64,000 nucleotides of DNA, taken from assembly GCA_018827375.1 (NCBI GenBank), contig JAHJYW010000009.1:1-64000 (forward strand). Reading direction: 5' to 3'. A program made the translations under genes and the position numbers. Under the pieces are notes generated by a model. It saw only the letters and a list, made by a program, of their open reading frames with translations, did not search any database and was not told the DNA's origin. Origin of the DNA: Alphaproteobacteria bacterium. Its GTDB lineage: Bacteria > Pseudomonadota > Alphaproteobacteria > Caulobacterales > Hyphomonadaceae. This document shows, piece after piece, positions 1-8,911 of the stretch. Within the stretch, counting starts at the first letter, position 1, and the number at the start of each line of letters is the position of its first letter.

Positions 1-4
1 CAAC

Positions 5-33
5 GAAAAAGGGCCGCCCCGAAGGGCGGCCCT
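5..33 (-). terminator. Rho-independent terminator of the rpsO-pnp end
   Basis: A 10-bp perfect stem (10-19 with 24-33, loop CGAA on the + strand) is followed on the minus strand by TTTTT. It lies 28 bases beyond the pnp stop codon and closes the long minus-strand cluster. Confidence 0.9.
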
Positions 34-61
34 GATCTGCTACTTACAAGAAAATGTAAGT

Positions 62-2191
62 CTATTCTTCGCCTTCGGCGCCTTCGAACTGCTTGCCGGT
101 CGTTTGATCGACAACTTTCATCGAGAGGCGAACCTTGCCGCGGTCATCAAAGCCCATGAGCTTGACCCAGACCTTGTCGCCTTCTTTGACCAGTTCCTTC
201 GGATGTCCGATGCGCTCTTTCGCCATTTGCGAAACGTGCACGAGACCGTCCTTCGGGCCGAAGAAGTTCACGAAGATACCGAAGTCTTTCAGGCCAACCA
301 CGGTGCCCTGGTAGATTTCGCCGACTTCGGCTTCTGCGGTGATTTCGCGGATCATCTTCATGGCTTTTTCGATGGCCGGACGGTCGAGCGCAGAGATCTG
401 CACTGTGCCATCGTCGTCGATGTTCACCTTGGCGCCGGATTCTTCAACGATGCCACGGATGACCTTGCCGCCGGAGCCGATGACGTCACGGATCTTGTCG
501 GTTGGCACTTTCATGATTTCCATCTGAGGTGCGTTTTCCGACAGGCTGTCACGCGACGTGTCGAGGGCTTTCGCCATCTCTGCGAGGATGTGCATGCGCC
601 CACCCTTTGCCTGCTCAAGCGCCGTTTTCATGATGTCCTTCGTGATACCGGCGATCTTGATGTCCATCTGGAGGGACGTCAGACCTTTCTCGGTACCGGC
701 AACCTTGAAGTCCATGTCGCCGAGATGGTCTTCGTCACCGAGAATGTCGGAGAGGACGGCCACGCCGTTTGGTTCCTTGATAAGGCCCATGGCGATACCC
801 GAGACAGGACGGGTGACCGGCACGCCGGCATCCATCATTGCGAGCGAGCAACCGCAAACCGTTGCCATCGAGGACGAGCCGTTGGACTCAGTGATCTCGG
901 AGACGAGGCGGATCGTGTACGGGAACTCGGCGTGGTCAGGCAGGACAGCCTGAAGCGCGCGCCATGCGAGTTTGCCGTGACCGATTTCGCGGCGACCAGC
1001 ACCACCCATGCGGCCTGTCTCACCGACCGAATAGGGCGGGAAGTTGTAGTGCAGCATGAACTTGGACTTGGACGTACCGTCGAGACCGTCGATGAATTGC
1101 TCATCATCGCTGGTGCCGAGCGTTGCGACGCAGATCGCCTGCGTTTCACCGCGGGTGAACAGCGAGGAACCGTGCGTGCGGGGCAGAAAGCCCGCGATGG
1201 CTTCGATCGAGCGAACCTCATCGAGCGAACGGCCATCGATGCGCTTGCCGGTCTTGATGATGTCGCCACGGACGACGGACGCTTCAGCTTCCTTGAAGGA
1301 GGCCTTGAAGGCGTCGCCGGTCATTTCGCCGGGCGCTTCTTCGGTGCCGACGAGGGCGGCTTTTGCCTTGTCGCGGGCAGCGCCCACAGCAGCCTGACGC
1401 TCAAGCTTGTCAGTGATCGAGTAAGCAGCCGACAGGTCCTTGCCGACCAGTTTCTGGATGGCTTCGAGGGCAGCGGAGTTGTCGTCCGGTTCGAAGTCGA
1501 ATGGTTCCTTGGCAGCTTTTTCGGCGAGATCGATGATCGCGTCGATGATTGGCTGCATGGATTCGTGACCGGCCATGACAGCGCCGAGCATGACATCTTC
1601 GGAAAGCTCATAAGCTTCCGATTCAACCATCATCACGGCGTCGGCAGTGCCGGCGACGACGAGATCAAGGTCAGAGTCTTCAAGTTCGGCGATGGTTGGG
1701 TTGATGACGTACTCGCCATCGATATAGCCAACGCGCGCAGCGCCGATCGGACCCATGAATGGGGCGCCGGAAAGGACGAGCGCAGCCGAAGCGCCGATCA
1801 TGCCGAGGATGTCGGCATCGTTCTCAAGGTCATAGGACATGCAGGTCAGGACGACCTGGACTTCGTTCTTGAAGCCTTTGACGAAAAGCGGGCGGATCGG
1901 GCGGTCGATGAGGCGCGATGTCAGCGTCTCTTTGTCCGTCGGGCGGCCTTCACGTTTGAAAAAGCCACCTGGGATGCGGCCCGATGCGTAGTATTTTTCC
2001 ATATAGTTGACGGTCAGGGGGAAGAAGTCCTGGCCTGGCTTGGCCGACTTGGCGAAGCATGCGGTCGCGAGAACCTGGGTGTCACCGTAGGTTACCATGA
2101 CGGCGCCGTCTGCCTGACGTGCCACTTGGCCCGTTTCAATTGTCAGCGTGCGTCCCGCCCATTCCAGCGACACGGATTGTTTGTTGAACAT
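62..2191 (-). CDS. pnp: Polyribonucleotide nucleotidyltransferase (PNPase)
   Basis: A 709-residue 3'-5' phosphorolytic exoribonuclease that degrades mRNA and is part of the degradosome in many proteobacteria. Two RNase PH domains (about residues 10-140 and 315-455) are joined by a helical linker. They are followed by a KH domain with GSGG (about 555-610) and an S1 domain beginning near [16 protein letters not shown] start at the ATG of [11 protein letters not shown] because homologues begin MF-x-x-K; an in-frame GTG seven codons upstream (2212) is possible but sits against the upstream hairpin. No strong Shine-Dalgarno is visible before either start. It follows rpsO as in most proteobacteria. 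Confidence 0.97.
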   Translation of the reverse strand: MFNKQSVSLEWAGRTLTIETGQVARQADGAVMVTYGDTQVLATACFAKSAKPGQDFFPLTVNYMEKYYASGRIPGGFFKREGRPTDKETLTSRLIDRPIRPLFVKGFKNEVQVVLTCMSYDLENDADILGMIGASAALVLSGAPFMGPIGAARVGYIDGEYVINPTIAELEDSDLDLVVAGTADAVMMVESEAYELSEDVMLGAVMAGHESMQPIIDAIIDLAEKAAKEPFDFEPDDNSAALEAIQKLVGKDLSAAYSITDKLERQAAVGAARDKAKAALVGTEEAPGEMTGDAFKASFKEAEASVVRGDIIKTGKRIDGRSLDEVRSIEAIAGFLPRTHGSSLFTRGETQAICVATLGTSDDEQFIDGLDGTSKSKFMLHYNFPPYSVGETGRMGGAGRREIGHGKLAWRALQAVLPDHAEFPYTIRLVSEITESNGSSSMATVCGCSLAMMDAGVPVTRPVSGIAMGLIKEPNGVAVLSDILGDEDHLGDMDFKVAGTEKGLTSLQMDIKIAGITKDIMKTALEQAKGGRMHILAEMAKALDTSRDSLSENAPQMEIMKVPTDKIRDVIGSGGKVIRGIVEESGAKVNIDDDGTVQISALDRPAIEKAMKMIREITAEAEVGEIYQGTVVGLKDFGIFVNFFGPKDGLVHVSQMAKERIGHPKELVKEGDKVWVKLMGFDDRGKVRLSMKVVDQTTGKQFEGAEGEE

Positions 2192-2220
2192 TTCGATTGT
2201 CTTTCTTTTCACATACGAAA

Positions 2221-2251
2221 AGCCCGCCGCGGCCCTATTGCCCGGCGGGCT
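2221..2251 (-). terminator. Hairpin between rpsO and pnp
   Basis: A 9-bp perfect stem (2221-2229 with 2243-2251) is followed on the minus strand by a short T run (TTTTCG). In enterobacteria an intrinsic terminator and RNase III sites lie between rpsO and pnp, so this is probably a partial terminator or processing site separating the two messages. The + strand side is also T-rich. Confidence 0.7.
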
Positions 2252-2263
2252 TGTTTTTCGGAC

Positions 2264-2533
2264 CTAGCGGCGGATGCCGAGTTCCGTGATGAGCGTCGTG
2301 TAACGCGCTTCATCTTTGCCTTTGACATAGTCAAGGAGCTTCCGGCGCGTGGCGACCATGGTCAGCAAGCCGCGGCGGGAGTGGTTGTCTTTTTTATTGG
2401 TCTTGAAGTGGTCGGTCAGGTTGTTGATGCGTTCCGTAAGGATCGCGACCTGAACTTCCGGGGAACCTGTATCACCATCCTTGATGGCGAATTTCTTGAT
2501 CAGTTCCTGCTTTTTTTCTGCCGTAATCGACAT
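2264..2533 (-). CDS. rpsO: 30S ribosomal protein uS15
   Basis: An 89-residue protein of the standard S15 length, with the family signature around [20 protein letters not shown] and the C-terminal R-R-K-L-L-D-Y. It binds 16S rRNA early in small-subunit assembly. It sits between truB and pnp in the conserved order. An AGAG precedes the ATG, and a small hairpin lies 20 bases upstream in the leader. Confidence 0.97.
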   Translation of the reverse strand: MSITAEKKQELIKKFAIKDGDTGSPEVQVAILTERINNLTDHFKTNKKDNHSRRGLLTMVATRRKLLDYVKGKDEARYTTLITELGIRR

Positions 2534-2552
2534 CGGGTCTCTTTCTGTAAAA

Positions 2553-2566
2553 TCGCCAAAAGGCGA
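2553..2566 (-). promoter_or_regulatory. Small hairpin in the rpsO leader
   Basis: TCGCC and GGCGA pair around a four-base loop, ending 20 bases before the rpsO ATG, followed on the minus strand by ATTTTA. S15 represses its own translation through leader structures in several bacteria, so this could be part of such an element. The stem is only 5 bp and I cannot fold a full regulatory structure. Confidence 0.25.
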
Positions 2567-2831
2567 ATGTTTGCAATGTATTGCGGCCTCATGGACGCGG
2601 GGGTTTTGAGAGGATTCGGGGCCTGGTGTCCGCAGCCGGGATGTCGTCCAGCGAGGGATTCAGGGCGATACTCGCCTCAAGGGGCGGCTTATGACGGATT
2701 TAGGCCCGTTTGGGAAGGGGGAGGGGTGATATGGGCGAGGGGGCGGCAAGTGTCTAATGTCGGCCGGTGGCGCCACCTGAACAGGCCGGTGCAATGTTGG
2801 GCTCGTCTGATGTGCCACGCCTCGTCGCAGC
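2567..2831. other. Intergenic region rpsO-truB
   Basis: About 265 bases between the rpsO leader hairpin and the truB stop. No open frame with a ribosome binding site, no tRNA and no terminator with a T run were seen. It presumably carries an rpsO promoter. Confidence 0.5.
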
Positions 2832-3794
2832 TCAGGCGCTTTGTGTTTCGCGGATGTTGAACACCCGGACAGGCTCGAAATGGCCTGCGCGTACATCGCC
2901 TAGTGCGACGGCTGTTCCGTTGCAGGTCGCAAGAGCGAGGCGGTCGTCTTCGTCGGCCTGGTTGCGGACATCCCGCCAGGCTTCGAGGATGTGTGGCATC
3001 AGCATGATCGTGCGGCCCTGACGCAGGTTGGCGGCATCGCCTGCACTTATCGCCAGATCGGGAATGCCCATAAGGACCGACTGCAGAGGCTTGAGAGCTG
3101 CGAGCAGGTCTGCCTTTTCGGTCATGCCCTGAAGGGCCTCAACCGAAATTGCGTCCGCCGCACCGAAAGCGCCGACGCGTGTGCGACGCAGCTGACTGAT
3201 ATGGCCTTCGCATTCAAGGTCGAAGGCAAGGTCGCGGGCCATGGCACGGACATAGAAGCCCTTGCCTGAGGTAACATGGATAACCGTATGGTCGGCATCG
3301 GGCATGCCAATCACCTTGGCCGAATGCACCATGACTTCGCGGGACTTCAGTTCGAAATCCTCGCCTTCACGAGCAAGATCATAAGCGCGCTGACCGTCGA
3401 CCTTGATCGCCGAGAATTTCGGCGGAACCTGTTCGATGAGGCCGAGATAATTGGCGAGCACGGTTTCGATCGCCTCGCGCGCCGGCCGGGCGTCAGATGT
3501 GGCGGTAATCTCACCTTCAGCATCCTGGCTGGCGGTTGAGACGCCCCAGCGGATTGTGAAAACATATTCTTTCTCGGAATCCATCGCCCACTGCACAGTC
3601 TTGGTGGCTTCCCCGAAAGCGATGGGCAAGATGCCATCGGCCAGCGGGTCCAGCGTGCCGCCATGGCCCACCTTCTCGGCATTGTAGAGGCGCTTCAGAA
3701 TGGCGACCGCTTGCGTGGATGTCATTTCAACGGGTTTGAAAAGGTTGAGCCATCCGCTGACCGGATCACCCTTGCGTTTTCTTTGACGGGCCAA
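2832..3794 (-). CDS. truB: tRNA pseudouridine-55 synthase TruB
   Basis: A 320-residue enzyme that makes pseudouridine 55 in the T-loop of tRNAs. The catalytic Asp lies in GGTLDPLADG (about residues 40-50). WLNLFKPVEMTS is the usual N-terminal motif, and a PUA-like C-terminal region follows about residue 245. The start is a TTG: AGGAG lies nine bases upstream and the protein then begins MARQRKRKGD. It sits downstream of rbfA but is separated from it by a membrane-protein gene, which is unusual. Confidence 0.96.
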   Translation of the reverse strand: MARQRKRKGDPVSGWLNLFKPVEMTSTQAVAILKRLYNAEKVGHGGTLDPLADGILPIAFGEATKTVQWAMDSEKEYVFTIRWGVSTASQDAEGEITATSDARPAREAIETVLANYLGLIEQVPPKFSAIKVDGQRAYDLAREGEDFELKSREVMVHSAKVIGMPDADHTVIHVTSGKGFYVRAMARDLAFDLECEGHISQLRRTRVGAFGAADAISVEALQGMTEKADLLAALKPLQSVLMGIPDLAISAGDAANLRQGRTIMLMPHILEAWRDVRNQADEDDRLALATCNGTAVALGDVRAGHFEPVRVFNIRETQSA

Positions 3795-3912
3795 ACTTGC
3801 TTCTCCTGCGGACCCGGGGCGGTTCGAACGCCGACGATCCGTCTCTTGCGGGCATATTCAAAATGAAGGCGGGGCCTTAGGCCGGGCGCGGGCTTGCGTC
3901 AACCGCAGAGGC

Positions 3913-4572
3913 TCAGGATGCGCTCTTGAGCTTGGCGGCTTCGGCGGCCTCTTCCTCGTCGGCATCAAAGAGGATTTCAGGGTCTTCTGACGCGGGCGCC
4001 AGCTCGTGCCGGGCAGGGGACCTTGGCGCGGGCCGAGCCGATTTGGGGAGTTTCAGGTCGACAATATCAAGGTTGAGATCGAATTCGCCGACGGTTTCGG
4101 TGTCGCCGGTATCCATCTTGTGGCGGACGATGTCGCGGATCTTGATGAGCACGTCGCGATTATCGTCAACAATGGGAATCTGGCGGGCGTCGGATGTGCC
4201 GATCGTCAGGCGGTAATAGGGTTCGCGCCTGCGGATCTTCGCAGCGATCATGGCTGCACGTATGCCAAGGAAAATGCCAAGGATCAGCAGCACGCCGGCG
4301 ATGAACAAGGCGACGGTGCTTGAGGGCTGGTTGGGCATCAGGCCCCACCAAGCGAGCGCAGCGAGCCCAAAGAAGAGGTTGGCAACGCAGAGCGTGGCGT
4401 GCAGGCGCTGGCTCTGCCGGTTGCGGGGCATGTCCCAGGGCGCAAATTCTATGGATTCGACGCTCATTGTGGCGATGCGGCGAATGGCGATCGTGTCGTC
4501 GCCCAGTTGGAGCGATGCCGCCGAGATTTCGCCGTGGCGGGCGCCTTCCATATCGAGCGTCTGGCGGTCCAT
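3913..4572 (-). CDS. DUF6232-like membrane protein between rbfA and truB
   Basis: A 219-residue protein of unknown function. An N-terminal strand-rich segment (about 20-55, D-D-T-I-A-I-R-R-I-A-T-M) precedes two hydrophobic segments (about 60-105, separated by MPNQPSS). A cytoplasmic part with R-L-T-I-G-T-S-D-A-R-Q follows, then a proline/acidic tail ending EEEAAEAAKLKSAS. This arrangement resembles DUF6232 proteins, with a PH-like fold split around a helical hairpin. That is pattern recall and not a search result. The gene interrupts the otherwise tight rbfA-truB pair. Confidence 0.75.
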   Translation of the reverse strand: MDRQTLDMEGARHGEISAASLQLGDDTIAIRRIATMSVESIEFAPWDMPRNRQSQRLHATLCVANLFFGLAALAWWGLMPNQPSSTVALFIAGVLLILGIFLGIRAAMIAAKIRRREPYYRLTIGTSDARQIPIVDDNRDVLIKIRDIVRHKMDTGDTETVGEFDLNLDIVDLKLPKSARPAPRSPARHELAPASEDPEILFDADEEEAAEAAKLKSAS

Positions 4573-4666
4573 CAGGCGCGTCTCCCTGTCACAAGCTGGA
4601 CAACGGTCTCAACAGACGGCCGGGATGTCAAATGACAATGCGGATAAGACGCGTCGTAGGCGAAGC

Positions 4667-5068
4667 CTAGTCTTCCAGATCGCGTTTGACGCGTGGATCG
4701 GCCAGAAGACGGTCAATATGGGTCGCTTCATCATAGGACTTGTCGGCGATGAAGTGCAGCTGCGGCGTGAATTTCATGTCGATTTCACGCCCGAGCTTGC
4801 CGCGCAGGAAGGCGGCCGCGCGTGTGAGGGCCTCAGCGAGCTTGTCGCGGCCTTCCTGCGTGTCGTCGCCCAGCGGCGTGACGAAGATGTTGGCATGGCG
4901 CAGGTCTGGCGAGCAGCGCACCTCCCCCACCGTGATGATAACACTGGCGAGATCGGGGTCGCGCAGGTCTTCACGGGTGAGAACGTCAGCGAGGGCGTGG
5001 CGGATGATCTCGCCAGCGCGGAGCTGGCGCTGGGAGGGCATGCCGGCGGATGCGGGTTTACGAGCCAT
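4667..5068 (-). CDS. rbfA: 30S ribosome-binding factor RbfA
   Basis: A 133-residue cold-adaptation and 16S rRNA maturation factor. The family core runs from R-Q-L-R-A-G-E-I-I-R-H through D-P-D-L-A-S-V-I-I-T-V-G-E-V to the KH-like C-terminal half (P-Q-L-H-F-I-A-D-K-S). I start at MARKPASAG because this ATG overlaps the upstream stop as TGATG, implying translational coupling; upstream in-frame codons lie inside the preceding gene. Confidence 0.95.
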   Translation of the reverse strand: MARKPASAGMPSQRQLRAGEIIRHALADVLTREDLRDPDLASVIITVGEVRCSPDLRHANIFVTPLGDDTQEGRDKLAEALTRAAAFLRGKLGREIDMKFTPQLHFIADKSYDEATHIDRLLADPRVKRDLED

Positions 5069-5595
5069 CAGTTGGGAGCCTTTTCCTGCAGGCGTGTGGT
5101 GAATGCGGCACGGGCGGCCTTGTCCTTGCCAAACCATGCATCGGGAATGATCAGCGCATCGGCGCCGTTGATGAGTATGGCGACATGTGAGCGGGACGTG
5201 TGAACAGACTGGACGCAGGACCAGTCAATGCGTGTCTCTATGCCGCCGCGGTGTACAAGGATGGCTGCCTCATCCAGCGAAATGGCCGTTTCAAGCGTCA
5301 TTTCCGTGCCTCGTCCAAACTTGTGCCGGTAGGACCAGCGGATGAAGATGAGATACCAGCTGATCCCGGCAAAGGCAGCCACCAAGGCGGCGATGAACCA
5401 TTGCCAGTATTCCGAGAGGCCTGCCATGCGCATGGCCTCGCGCACCATGACAGACATGCTGGCCGAAATGATCGGCGCAGTGACCCCGGCGTAGTAGACA
5501 GCCGTGGGGCCGACCGATCCGCCGCGCGTAAGACGCGTAAGGCGTCTCACATCCTTCTCCCGTAGGAGGCCGGAGATGCGCAGCGGCTTGGTCAT
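5068..5595 (-). CDS. YcxB-like membrane protein between infB and rbfA
   Basis: A 175-residue protein of unknown function. A basic N-terminus (LLREKDVRRLTRLTRGG) is followed by two hydrophobic segments (about 35-50 and 65-90, AALVAAFAGISWYLIFIRW). A C-terminal strand-rich domain contains AILVHRGGIETRIDWSCVQS and H-V-A-I-L-I-N-G-A-D-A-L-I-I-P. The C-terminal half resembles the YcxB-like/PH-type domain of small bacterial membrane proteins. It starts 11 bases after infB and its stop overlaps the rbfA start, so it is co-translated with translation factors. Together with the DUF6232-like gene it brackets rbfA. Confidence 0.8.
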   Translation of the reverse strand: MTKPLRISGLLREKDVRRLTRLTRGGSVGPTAVYYAGVTAPIISASMSVMVREAMRMAGLSEYWQWFIAALVAAFAGISWYLIFIRWSYRHKFGRGTEMTLETAISLDEAAILVHRGGIETRIDWSCVQSVHTSRSHVAILINGADALIIPDAWFGKDKAARAAFTTRLQEKAPN

Positions 5596-5606
5596 TGTGC
5601 CTGTCT

Positions 5607-8177
5607 TTAGGCGAGCGTCCTTGCGATTTCCTCAACCTGGAAGCACTCGATCTTGTCGCCGACCCGGATGTCTTCGTAGCGTTCGAAGGCCATGCCGCAT
5701 TCCATGCCGCTGGAAACTTCGCTCACTTCGTCCTTGAAGCGCTTGAGTGTTTTCAGCTTGCCTTCGTGGATCACGACATCGTCGCGCAGGAGGCGTACGC
5801 CGCAGCCGCGGACAACCTTGCCCTCGGAGATGCGGCAACCCGCAACCTTGCCGGTCTTCGTGATGTTGAAGACTTCCAGAATGTCGGCGTAACCGAGGAA
5901 GGTTTCGCGTTTCTCCGGTGCGAGCATGCCCGACAGCGTAGATTTCACGTCGTCGATCAGATCGTAGATCACCGAGTAATAACGGATTTCGACGCCTTCT
6001 TTTTCGGCCAGATCACGGGCCTGCTTGTTGGCACGGACGTTGAACGCAAAGATCGGGGCATTCGACGAGCGCGCGAGCAGCACGTCGCTTTCCGAAATAC
6101 CGCCGACAGCGCCGTGGATGACGCGGGCACGGACTTCTTCGGTCGAAATCTTGTCGAGCGACATTGAGATGGCTTCGACGGAGCCCTGGACGTCGCCTTT
6201 GACGACAACCGGGAGTTCCGAGGTTTCCACCGTGCCGTCCTTGAGGCGGCTGAGCAGCTGGTCGAGCGAGGCGCGCGCAGCAGCGCCAGCCTTGCCGGAG
6301 ACCTGACGCTTGTTGCGGACACGGTATTCCGTGATCTCGCGGGCGCGGGCTTCTGTATCGACCACAACGAAGGGTTCGCCCGGATCAGGCGCACCATCAA
6401 GGCCGAGCACTTCGACGGGCAGTGATGGGCCGGCATCGGCGAGTTGCTGGCCGCGTTCGTCAGTAATGGCGCGGACTTTGCCCCATTGGGCGCCGGCCAC
6501 GACAATGTCACCGCGTTTCAGCGTGCCGCGATTGACCAGGATTGTGGCGACAGGGCCGCGGCCCTTGTCCAGCTGGCTTTCAATCACAACGCCGTCTGCA
6601 GCGCGGTCAGGGTTTGCGGCGAGTTCAAGCAGTTCGGCCTGAAGCGTGATTGCGTCAGTCAGTTCATCGAGGCCGATGCGCGACTTGGCGGATACTTGGA
6701 CAGCCTGTGTCGAGCCACCCATGGATTCGACCTGGATGTCATGCTGCAGGAGGTCGGTAAGAACCTTTTCCGGCTGCGCATCATGCAGGTCGATCTTGTT
6801 GACCGCGATGATGAGCGGGACACCGGCCGCCTTGGCATGATTGATGGATTCTATCGTCTGCGGCATGACCGAGTCGTCAGCCGCGACGACCAGGATGGCA
6901 ATGTCGGTCGCATTGGCGCCGCGTGCGCGCATGGCGGTAAAGGCAGAGTGGCCTGGCGTATCGAGGAAGGTGATCTTCTGGCCGGACTTCAGCTGAACCT
7001 GGTAGGCGCCGATATGCTGGGTAATGCCGCCAGCCTCACCCGACACAACGTCGGTTGAGCGCAGGGCATCCAGTAGGGATGTCTTGCCGTGGTCGACATG
7101 GCCCATGATCGTGACGATCGGTGGGCGCGGCTTCATCAAGGACGGATCGTCAGCTTCGCCTTCAAGGCCGATTTCGACATCGGATTCGGCGACGCGCCTG
7201 ACTGTGTGGCCAAATTCTTCGGCGATCAGTTCAGCCGTATCGGCATCAATGATGTCATTGCCGCGCAGCATTTCGCCTTGGTTGATCATGAATTTCACGA
7301 CGTCGGCAACGCGCTCATTCATACGACCTGCAAGGTCCTGCAGCGTGATGGTTTCAGGCAGCGTGACTTCGACAGATACTTTCTCGCGCTGTTCGCCGCC
7401 GCCGAAACGACGTTCGCGTTCACGATCACGCGCCCGTTTGAGCGAGGCGAGGGAGCGTTGACGGTCAGCGTCATCGCCAAGGGCCGAGGAAATCGTGAGT
7501 TTGCCACGGCGGCGTTCGCCGCTGTCGCGCACTGTACGGGCGGCGGCGTCGCGCGAACGGTCGCTGCGATCATCCTTGGCGCCCTTACCGCGTTTGCCAC
7601 GACCGGCTGCTTCGTCTCCAGTCGGTTCGGTAACCGATGCATCTGCGGCAGCATCCTGTTTGGCGCGTGCACGAGCAGGCTTGGCGTCTGCAGTCGCAGG
7701 CGCATCAACGGCAGCTGCTGCGGCGGCTTCCTCAGCCTTGCGCGCTTCGTCTTCAGCCTTGCGGCGGGTCTCTGCTTCGTCGCGCTCGCGCGCTTCAGTG
7801 GCTTTGCGCTCCTGTTCGGTGCGCAGGCGATCTTGGGCCGCTTCGACCTGAATGTTTTCTTTGGCGCGGTTGGCTTCTTCAGCCTTGCGCTCAAGCAGAA
7901 CCTTCTGGCGTGCTTTCAGCTCGTCGACAGTGATGCCCAACTTTTTCGCTGTTGCGATCAGCCGCGCTTCAAGCGTGTCCGTCTGCTTGCCGGGTGCGTC
8001 TGAGGGCGTGGGGCCTGAGCCGCCTGGGCCAACCGCCCGGCGCTTCTTGGTCTCAACCACAACCTGCTTCGAGCGACCATGGCTAAAGCTTTGCTTCACC
8101 GTGCCGGCAGATTTGCGGGCTACGGTAAGCGGCTTGCGGCCACCCTGATTATTACCTGTATCGTTCGTTTCGCTCAT
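5607..8177 (-). CDS. infB: Translation initiation factor IF-2
   Basis: An 856-residue GTPase that delivers initiator tRNA to the 30S subunit. A long low-complexity A/E/R/K region (about 85-240) precedes the IF2 N-terminal domain (about 270-330). The G1 motif GHVDHGKTS lies near residue 358, DTPGHSAF near 405 and NKID near 459, followed by domains II-IV. The bacterial-type charged linker explains the length. AGGA precedes the ATG. It is part of the rimP-nusA-ylxR-infB operon. Confidence 0.97.
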   Translation of the reverse strand: MSETNDTGNNQGGRKPLTVARKSAGTVKQSFSHGRSKQVVVETKKRRAVGPGGSGPTPSDAPGKQTDTLEARLIATAKKLGITVDELKARQKVLLERKAEEANRAKENIQVEAAQDRLRTEQERKATEARERDEAETRRKAEDEARKAEEAAAAAAVDAPATADAKPARARAKQDAAADASVTEPTGDEAAGRGKRGKGAKDDRSDRSRDAAARTVRDSGERRRGKLTISSALGDDADRQRSLASLKRARDRERERRFGGGEQREKVSVEVTLPETITLQDLAGRMNERVADVVKFMINQGEMLRGNDIIDADTAELIAEEFGHTVRRVAESDVEIGLEGEADDPSLMKPRPPIVTIMGHVDHGKTSLLDALRSTDVVSGEAGGITQHIGAYQVQLKSGQKITFLDTPGHSAFTAMRARGANATDIAILVVAADDSVMPQTIESINHAKAAGVPLIIAVNKIDLHDAQPEKVLTDLLQHDIQVESMGGSTQAVQVSAKSRIGLDELTDAITLQAELLELAANPDRAADGVVIESQLDKGRGPVATILVNRGTLKRGDIVVAGAQWGKVRAITDERGQQLADAGPSLPVEVLGLDGAPDPGEPFVVVDTEARAREITEYRVRNKRQVSGKAGAAARASLDQLLSRLKDGTVETSELPVVVKGDVQGSVEAISMSLDKISTEEVRARVIHGAVGGISESDVLLARSSNAPIFAFNVRANKQARDLAEKEGVEIRYYSVIYDLIDDVKSTLSGMLAPEKRETFLGYADILEVFNITKTGKVAGCRISEGKVVRGCGVRLLRDDVVIHEGKLKTLKRFKDEVSEVSSGMECGMAFERYEDIRVGDKIECFQVEEIARTLA

Positions 8178-8230
8178 ACGTCCTACATATCACAATTTGA
8201 ACCGAAGCGCCCATGCGTCCCGGCAAGTTT

Positions 8231-8911
8231 TCAAGACCGATCCTGATCCTTGAACCAGTTCAATTCGGGGGCTTCGCGAAAGCCGGTCAACCGGCGATAG
8301 GCCAGAGTCCACGTCTTCGCAATGGCTCCCTTGCGGACGAGACCGTGTATCACACGCTCCCGGCCAAAAGCCATGCCCAATTCCGCCGAGGTGAGAGCCC
8401 CGGCGACGTTCACGCTGCTATATAATGCTTTCGCGAGGAAATACACCTTGTTGCGCCCATCTTCTGCACCATCGGAGGCCTCAAGCAGGATTCCGTGGGT
8501 CTTGTTGCGCAGTGCGTCCTTCACCTGATCATAACCCAGAATAACACCGCCAGCCTTCTTCGACATGCCGAGAACGCTCTGGCAGCGTTTCAACAGAAGT
8601 CCTTCGACCTGATCAACAAGGCCGTCCTGCACTTTTACCTGCATCTTGAAGCCACGCGCGAAGGCGCCTTTGGTTGCCGCCAGTTCGATTGTCTGACGGT
8701 CAGCCTTCACCCAGACACCGCGGCCCGGGAGCTTTGAATTGATGTCCGGTGTAACGACCATGTCAGGCGACAGCACAAAGCGCACCATCTCCGTCTGCGC
8801 CAGACGCTCTCGCGTCACGGCGCACTGACGGACAGGGCCCTCCCCATCCGTCGTATCACCTGCAGTGCCGGCTAAGCGCGGATCACTCTTTCGGTGCGGC
8901 TTCTTCGTCAT
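8231..8911 (-). CDS. YlxR-type RNA-binding protein fused to an L7Ae-like domain
   Basis: A 226-residue protein. The N-terminal YlxR (DUF448) domain shows VRQCAVTRERL and the LPGRGVWVKAD motif (about residues 25-90). The second half (about 110-200, LGMSKKAGGVILGYDQVKDAL) resembles the ribosomal L7Ae/L30e fold. Such fusions are usual in alphaproteobacteria between nusA and infB. The ATG at 8911 is preceded by GGAGG at good spacing, and the first 29 bases overlap the nusA end. The exact role is unknown; it presumably binds RNA or ribosome-associated targets. Confidence 0.9.
   Translation of the reverse strand: MTKKPHRKSDPRLAGTAGDTTDGEGPVRQCAVTRERLAQTEMVRFVLSPDMVVTPDINSKLPGRGVWVKADRQTIELAATKGAFARGFKMQVKVQDGLVDQVEGLLLKRCQSVLGMSKKAGGVILGYDQVKDALRNKTHGILLEASDGAEDGRNKVYFLAKALYSSVNVAGALTSAELGMAFGRERVIHGLVRKGAIAKTWTLAYRRLTGFREAPELNWFKDQDRS

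Noticed and set aside
104-2860. Open frame of over 900 codons on the + strand, opposite pnp and rpsO
   Set aside because: It runs antisense to two certain genes, is composed of D/F/H/R-rich low-information sequence typical of GC-rich antisense frames, and has no start signal or recognisable domain.
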